The notes under the pieces were generated by a model that was not told the origin of the DNA, did not search any database, and was given only the letters and a program-made list of their open reading frames with translations. A program made the position numbers and the translations under genes. This document shows positions 5,929-9,391 of a stretch of DNA of 9,391 bases, in pieces; position 1 is the stretch's first letter, and each line of letters begins with the position of its first letter. The DNA comes from Nocardioides sp. (GTDB lineage Bacteria; Actinomycetota; Actinomycetes; Propionibacteriales; Nocardioidaceae), in assembly GCA_029264225.1 (NCBI GenBank), contig JARICB010000174.1:1-9391 (forward strand), written 5' to 3'.

Positions 5929-6672
5929 TCAGACCGGAACGAGCTCGACGGCTCCGACGGCGTAGCGGGCCAAGATCACTCGGGCGACCTCCGGGTGCGC
6001 TCCGAGGGGCTCGGAGACCGTGACGGCGCCGGCCTCCAGCGCGAGCTCGCAGACCCGGTCGGGCAGGAAACCCGGGGCCAGGAAGAACGAGGCCACCGCG
6101 ATGTGGCGACGGCCCTCGGCCCGGAAGGCGCGCACGGCCTCGCCGGCGGCCGGGGGCGCGGTGGAGGCGAAGGCAGCCGTGACCGGCAGCTTGTGGCGGG
6201 TGCCCCAGGCGCGGGCCAGCCGGGCTACTGCCTGGTTGGCGAGCGGGTCGGAGGAGCCGGCGGCGGCCAGGACGAGGGCGTCGAGCTCGCGGACCCGGGC
6301 GTCCTTGAGGGCTTCACGCAGCCGCACATCGAGCACTTCGAGGAAGGCGGCCTCCATGCCGAGCACCTTGGTGCCGCGGATCATGAGGCCAGGGTGTCGC
6401 GCGGACGCTGCTGCGATCGCCTCGGGAACGTCGACCTTGGCGTGGAAGGCGTCGGTCAGCAGCAGTGGGACGACGACGATCTCCTCGAAGCCGGCCTTGA
6501 CCAGCCGGTCGACGACCGTGTCGAACGACGGCTTGGACAGGTCGAGGAACGCGGTCTCGATCCGCAGGTCGGGGCGCATGGCCTTGACCTCGGCCACGAG
6601 GGCCCGGATCGTTGCAGCGGAGCGGGGGTCGCGGCTTCCGTGAGCCAGAGCAACCAGTGCAGGAGCGGCCAT
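5929..6672 (-). CDS. Sirohydrochlorin chelatase (CbiX/SirB family, two-repeat form)
   Basis: The protein inserts a metal, here presumably ferrous iron, into sirohydrochlorin to give siroheme. It has 247 residues, the long form made of two homologous halves. The first half carries the active-site residues: His11 in LVALAHGSRDPRS and His77 in LLTDAFHAKVDVPEAI. In the second half the matching sites are LAAAGSSDP and FLAPGFLPDRV, without histidines, so only the N-terminal site should bind metal. Its operon with the siroheme enzyme NirA supports an iron role rather than cobalt, and the order nirA-cysH-chelatase is also known from mycobacteria. The ATG at 6672 has a GGGAGG site about 9 bases upstream and overlaps the stop of a micro-ORF (TGATG). 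Confidence 0.9.
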   Translation of the reverse strand: MAAPALVALAHGSRDPRSAATIRALVAEVKAMRPDLRIETAFLDLSKPSFDTVVDRLVKAGFEEIVVVPLLLTDAFHAKVDVPEAIAAASARHPGLMIRGTKVLGMEAAFLEVLDVRLREALKDARVRELDALVLAAAGSSDPLANQAVARLARAWGTRHKLPVTAAFASTAPPAAGEAVRAFRAEGRRHIAVASFFLAPGFLPDRVCELALEAGAVTVSEPLGAHPEVARVILARYAVGAVELVPV

Positions 6673-6740
6673 CAGCTTGGCCTCCCATCTCGGGTGGTGG
6701 TGAACGAATCGACGTCGTTGTCGAGGGGGCAGTTCTTCAT
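6672..6740 (-). CDS. Putative 22-residue micro-ORF between cysH and the chelatase gene
   Basis: The ATG overlaps the cysH stop by one base (TGATG) and its TGA overlaps the chelatase ATG in the same way, so the ORF exactly fills the gap. The peptide starts MKNCPLDNDVDSF and ends TTTRDGRPS; it has one Cys, is acidic in the middle and has no membrane segment. Of 21 sense codons after the ATG, 17 end in G or C, in line with coding use here. Its end contains the GGGAGG ribosome site of the chelatase gene. It may be a real small protein, a coupling leader that carries ribosomes into the next gene, or chance. No database family is recognised, and its own ribosome site is weak. Confidence 0.4.
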   Translation of the reverse strand: MKNCPLDNDVDSFTTTRDGRPS

Positions 6741-7480
6741 CAGTGGATCCCGCACTCGGTCTTGGTGGTGCCGGCCCAACGGCCGCTGCGGGGGTCGTCG
6801 CCGGGGGCGACTCTGCGAGTGCACGGCCAGCAGCCGATGCTGGGATAGCCGTCGTGGACGAGCGGGTTGACCAAAACCGAGTGCTCGATCACATAGGTCG
6901 CGAACTGGTCGTCGCTCCAGCGCGCCAGCGGCGAGACCTTGACCTTGCCCTTGCGGGCGTCCCAGCCGATGACCGGCGCAATCACCCGGTTGTGGGTCTC
7001 TGCGCGCCGGAGCCCGGTCGCCCAGGCGTCGTAGTCGCCGAGCGCGTCGGCCAACGGCTCGACCTTGCGCAACTTGCAGCACAGGTCGGGGTCGCGCTGG
7101 AACAGGTCCTTGCCGTACGCCGCGTCCTGCTCGACGACGCTCAGCGCTGGTGTGATGGTGCGCAGCGTGACGGGCAGCGTCGCCTCGACGGCATCGCGGG
7201 TGCCGATCGTCTCGACGAAGTGGTAGCCGGTGTCGAGGAAGACCACGTCGATGCCTGGCGCGACTGTGGACGCGAGGTGAGCGAGCACGGCGTCGCCCAT
7301 GGAGGAGGTCACGCAGAAGCGTTCGCCGAACGTGGCGACCGCCCACTCGATGATGATCTCCGCCGGGGCGAGCTCGAGTTCCGCGCCGACGTGGGACAGC
7401 AGCTCGCGCAGTTCCTCGGGGGAGCGGCCCTCGGTATGGGTGCCCTTGAACTCGCGGGCTGCCTGGGTGGACAGGCTCAT
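6740..7480 (-). CDS. cysH: Phosphoadenylyl/adenylyl-sulfate reductase, iron-sulfur (APS reductase) type
   Basis: CysH reduces activated sulfate (APS) to sulfite and AMP with electrons from thioredoxin. The 246 residues carry the cluster cysteines of the APS-reducing class: Cys134-Cys135 in DLCCKLRKVEPL and Cys217-x-x-Cys220 in SIGCWPCTRRV, which hold a 4Fe-4S cluster. This set is absent from PAPS reductases of the E. coli type. The catalytic cysteine is Cys243 in the C-terminal TECGIH. The nucleotide-binding region has CVTSSMGDAVLAHL and FLDTGYHFVET. The start ATG 7480 follows GGAGGTGG (7487-7494) by 6 bases and overlaps the upstream small gene as ATGA. It supplies sulfite to NirA, encoded two genes upstream. 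Confidence 0.95.
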   Translation of the reverse strand: MSLSTQAAREFKGTHTEGRSPEELRELLSHVGAELELAPAEIIIEWAVATFGERFCVTSSMGDAVLAHLASTVAPGIDVVFLDTGYHFVETIGTRDAVEATLPVTLRTITPALSVVEQDAAYGKDLFQRDPDLCCKLRKVEPLADALGDYDAWATGLRRAETHNRVIAPVIGWDARKGKVKVSPLARWSDDQFATYVIEHSVLVNPLVHDGYPSIGCWPCTRRVAPGDDPRSGRWAGTTKTECGIH

Positions 7481-7632
7481 GGCGTGCCACCTCCGGGCCG
7501 GATCATCCCGAGCATCTTGACGCTGAACGCGCGCAGGCACGACCGGCACTCCCAGGCCCCGTGGGCTTCCTGCGGGAACAGGTCCTGCTCGCCGCAGTAG
7601 GGGCAGTGGAACGGTACGGCGCGCTCGGACAT
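7477..7632 (-). CDS. Small double-CxxC zinc-ribbon protein of the sulfite reductase operon
   Basis: This 51-residue ORF starts MSERAVPFHCPYCGEQDLF and has two CxxC pairs, Cys10-Pro-Tyr-Cys13 and Cys29-Arg-Ser-Cys32, spaced as in a zinc ribbon; the core between them is QEAHGAWE. The rest is SCLRAFSVKMLGMIRPGGGTP. The ATG at 7632 overlaps the nirA stop by one base (TGATG), and the TGA overlaps the cysH ATG (ATGA), so it is translated as part of the operon. The ribosome site of cysH lies within its last codons. A tiny hypothetical gene between the sulfite reductase and cysH genes is, from memory, also found in Streptomyces. Its job is unknown: metal or sulfide handling, cluster delivery, or a partner of NirA or CysH are possible. 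Confidence 0.8.
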   Translation of the reverse strand: MSERAVPFHCPYCGEQDLFPQEAHGAWECRSCLRAFSVKMLGMIRPGGGTP

Positions 7633-9338
7633 CAGGCGACCGGCTCTCCGCGTAGTAGGACCTCGTCGGCGCGCGCCACCCAGGCAGCGAATGGCTCACC
7701 GTGGGTCCGGTCGTCGAGGAACGCCGCCACGACCGCGCTGACGTAGTCGTCGAGCCCGGCGCTGGTCACCTTGTGGGCGCGCAGCTTGCGACCGAAGGCC
7801 GGCGTCAGGCCCAGGGCGCCACCGAGATGCACCTGGAACCCCTCCACCTGGCTGCCGTCGTCATCGAGCACGAGCTGGCCCTTGAGACCGATGTCGGCGA
7901 CCTGGGTCCGGGCGCAGGCGTTGGGGCAGCCGTTGACGTTGACCGAGATCGGGGTGTCGATCTCGGGGAAGCGCTTCTCCAGTTCGGCGACGAGCAGTCG
8001 GGCCCGTTCCTTGGTGTCGACGATGGCCAACTTGCAGAACTCGATGCCGGTGCAGGCCATGGTGTTGCGACGCCAGTTGCTGGGGCGGGCGGTGAGACCG
8101 ATGGTCTCCAGGCCGGCGACGAACGCCTCGGTGTCGGCGCCGTCGACGCCGATCACCACGAGCTTCTGGTACGCCGTGAGGCGGACGCCCTCCGCGCCGT
8201 ACTGCGCGACGAGGTCGCCCAGAGCAGTCAGGGTGGTGCCGTCGATACGTCCGACGACCGGGGTGGCTCCGATGAAGAACCTGCCGTCCTTCTGCTCGTG
8301 CACGCCGATGTGGTCGCCCTGGTAGCGGGGGGAAGCGGGGGAGGGCGTCGAGACCAGTCGGCGGTGGAGGTATTCGGTCTCCAGGATCTGGCGGAACTGC
8401 TCCACGCCCCAGTCGGCGACCAGGAACTTGAGCCGAGCCTTGGAGCGCAGACGGCGGTAGCCGTAGTCACGGAAGATCGCGATCACGCCTTCCCACGCGT
8501 CGGCCACCTCGTCGAGAGGGATCCACACGCCCAGCTTCTGGGCGAGCATCGGGTTGGTGGAGAGACCGCCACCGACCCACATATCGAAGCCGGGACCGAA
8601 CTCGGGGTGCACCGTGGCGACGAACGAGACGTCGTTGATCTCCGGCGCCACATCGTGGCTCGGGTGTCCGGTCAACGCGGTCTTGAACTTGCGGGGGAGG
8701 TTGGAGTACTCCGGGTTGCCGATGTAGCGGCGCTTGATCTCGGCCAGCGCAGTGCGGCCGTCGATGATCTCGTCCTTGGCGATGCCGGCGACCGGTGAGC
8801 CGAGGAAGCCGCGCGGGGCATCACCACAGGCCTCCAGGGTGGTGAGCCCGGTCGACTCCACGCGCTCCCAGATCTCGGGGACGTCGGCGATGTCGATCCA
8901 GTGGTACTGGATGTTGTTGCGGTCGGTGATGTCGGCGGTGTTGCGGCCGAAGTCGGTCGAGATCGAGCCGAGGGTGCGCAGCGCGTCGGCGTCAAGGATC
9001 GCTCCGTCCGTGCGGACGCGCATCATGAAGTAGCGGTCATCGAGTTCTTCCTCGCTGAGCATCGCCGTCTTGCCGCCGTCGAAGCCGGGGGCGCGCTGGG
9101 TGTAGAGGCCCATCCAGCGGAAGCGGCCGCGCAGGTCGGCCGGGTCGATCGAGTCGAAGCCGCGCTTGGAGTAGATGTTGACGATCCGCGCCTGGACGTT
9201 GAGCGGGTTGTCGTCCTTCTTGGACTGCTCGTTCTTGTTGAGCGGCTCGGTGTAACCCAGGGCCCACTGGCCCTCGCCACGCGGGCGGCGTACGGGCTTG
9301 GTGGGCGACTTGGGTGGTGCAGTCGGGGTGGTGGTCAC
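7632..9338 (-). CDS. nirA: Ferredoxin-dependent assimilatory sulfite reductase
   Basis: The enzyme takes six electrons from reduced ferredoxin and turns sulfite into sulfide, using siroheme coupled to a 4Fe-4S cluster. The 568 residues follow the mycobacterial NirA layout, with two half-domain pairs. Cluster cysteines are Cys429 and Cys435 (ACTGIEFCK, C-x5-C) and Cys471 and Cys475 (NGCPNACA, C-x3-C), the usual set for siroheme sulfite/nitrite reductases. Tyr79 (GLYTQR) and Cys171 (EACGDAPR) are 92 residues apart, as are Tyr69 and Cys161 that form a covalent Tyr-Cys link in Mycobacterium tuberculosis NirA; that link is characteristic of the sulfite-reducing form. The first 20 residues are Pro/Thr/Lys-rich and probably flexible. 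The GTG start at 9338 is preceded by AGAGGA with a 9-base spacer. It is the first gene of the operon. Confidence 0.95.
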   Translation of the reverse strand: MTTTPTAPPKSPTKPVRRPRGEGQWALGYTEPLNKNEQSKKDDNPLNVQARIVNIYSKRGFDSIDPADLRGRFRWMGLYTQRAPGFDGGKTAMLSEEELDDRYFMMRVRTDGAILDADALRTLGSISTDFGRNTADITDRNNIQYHWIDIADVPEIWERVESTGLTTLEACGDAPRGFLGSPVAGIAKDEIIDGRTALAEIKRRYIGNPEYSNLPRKFKTALTGHPSHDVAPEINDVSFVATVHPEFGPGFDMWVGGGLSTNPMLAQKLGVWIPLDEVADAWEGVIAIFRDYGYRRLRSKARLKFLVADWGVEQFRQILETEYLHRRLVSTPSPASPRYQGDHIGVHEQKDGRFFIGATPVVGRIDGTTLTALGDLVAQYGAEGVRLTAYQKLVVIGVDGADTEAFVAGLETIGLTARPSNWRRNTMACTGIEFCKLAIVDTKERARLLVAELEKRFPEIDTPISVNVNGCPNACARTQVADIGLKGQLVLDDDGSQVEGFQVHLGGALGLTPAFGRKLRAHKVTSAGLDDYVSAVVAAFLDDRTHGEPFAAWVARADEVLLRGEPVA

Positions 9339-9391
9339 GGTGACGTGTCCTCTTCGCTGAGTGCCGCGCACGAGAGGCCGGCGCGGCGGTG

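Noticed and set aside
5995..6870. 291-codon open frame on the plus strand over the chelatase and cysH genes
   Set aside because: It spans two real genes in antisense and has repetitive Gly/Arg/Asp composition with no motif.
7701..8798. 365-codon open frame on the plus strand inside nirA
   Set aside because: It mirrors nirA, whose cluster cysteines and Tyr-Cys pair are clear; the product is Asp/Gly/His-rich low-complexity as expected of an antisense shadow.
9339..9391. Promoter or riboswitch upstream of nirA
   Set aside because: Only 53 bases are available; apart from the AGAGGA ribosome site no -10/-35 pair or riboswitch fold could be identified.

Overview
This is high-GC DNA with dense, overlapping genes and many GTG starts. 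It is typical of an actinobacterium. The RecA sequence, the ferredoxin-dependent NirA-type sulfite reductase and the actinobacterial SOS box point to the Nocardioidaceae/Propionibacteriales area, but the genus is an inference. No rRNA, tRNA, CRISPR array, insertion sequence or phage gene was seen.

The window has two convergent gene blocks that meet at a GC-rich hairpin near 5890-5913. Left block (+ strand): the 3' end of a fold-type III PLP decarboxylase-like gene (2-565). A 200-base regulatory gap follows, with a LexA-type SOS box and a near-consensus RecA-NDp promoter. Then come recA (766-1818) and recX (overlapping it from 1808), and a 10-bp hairpin over the recX stop. The block continues with a GNAT acetyltransferase, a short four-helix VTT/DedA-like membrane protein, a PPK2-family polyphosphate:nucleotide phosphotransferase, a minimal HipA-like kinase and a DUF3037 protein. 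The last four genes overlap by 4 bases each (GTGA, ATGA, ATGA), so they look translationally coupled.

Right block (- strand, transcribed leftward from 9338): nirA sulfite reductase, a 51-residue double-CxxC zinc ribbon, cysH (iron-sulfur APS reductase type), a 22-codon-scale micro-ORF and a sirohydrochlorin chelatase of the CbiX/SirB type. Every junction is TGATG or ATGA. This is an assimilatory sulfate reduction operon: CysH makes sulfite, NirA reduces it to sulfide, and the chelatase supplies iron for the siroheme that NirA needs. The two tiny genes have no assigned role.

The points most worth a second look are the coupled PPK2/HipA-like/DUF3037 module, the two small ORFs embedded in the sulfur operon, the Tyr at RecA position 193 where Asn is expected, and the RecX N-terminal extension whose SRSG repeats are encoded by different synonymous codons.
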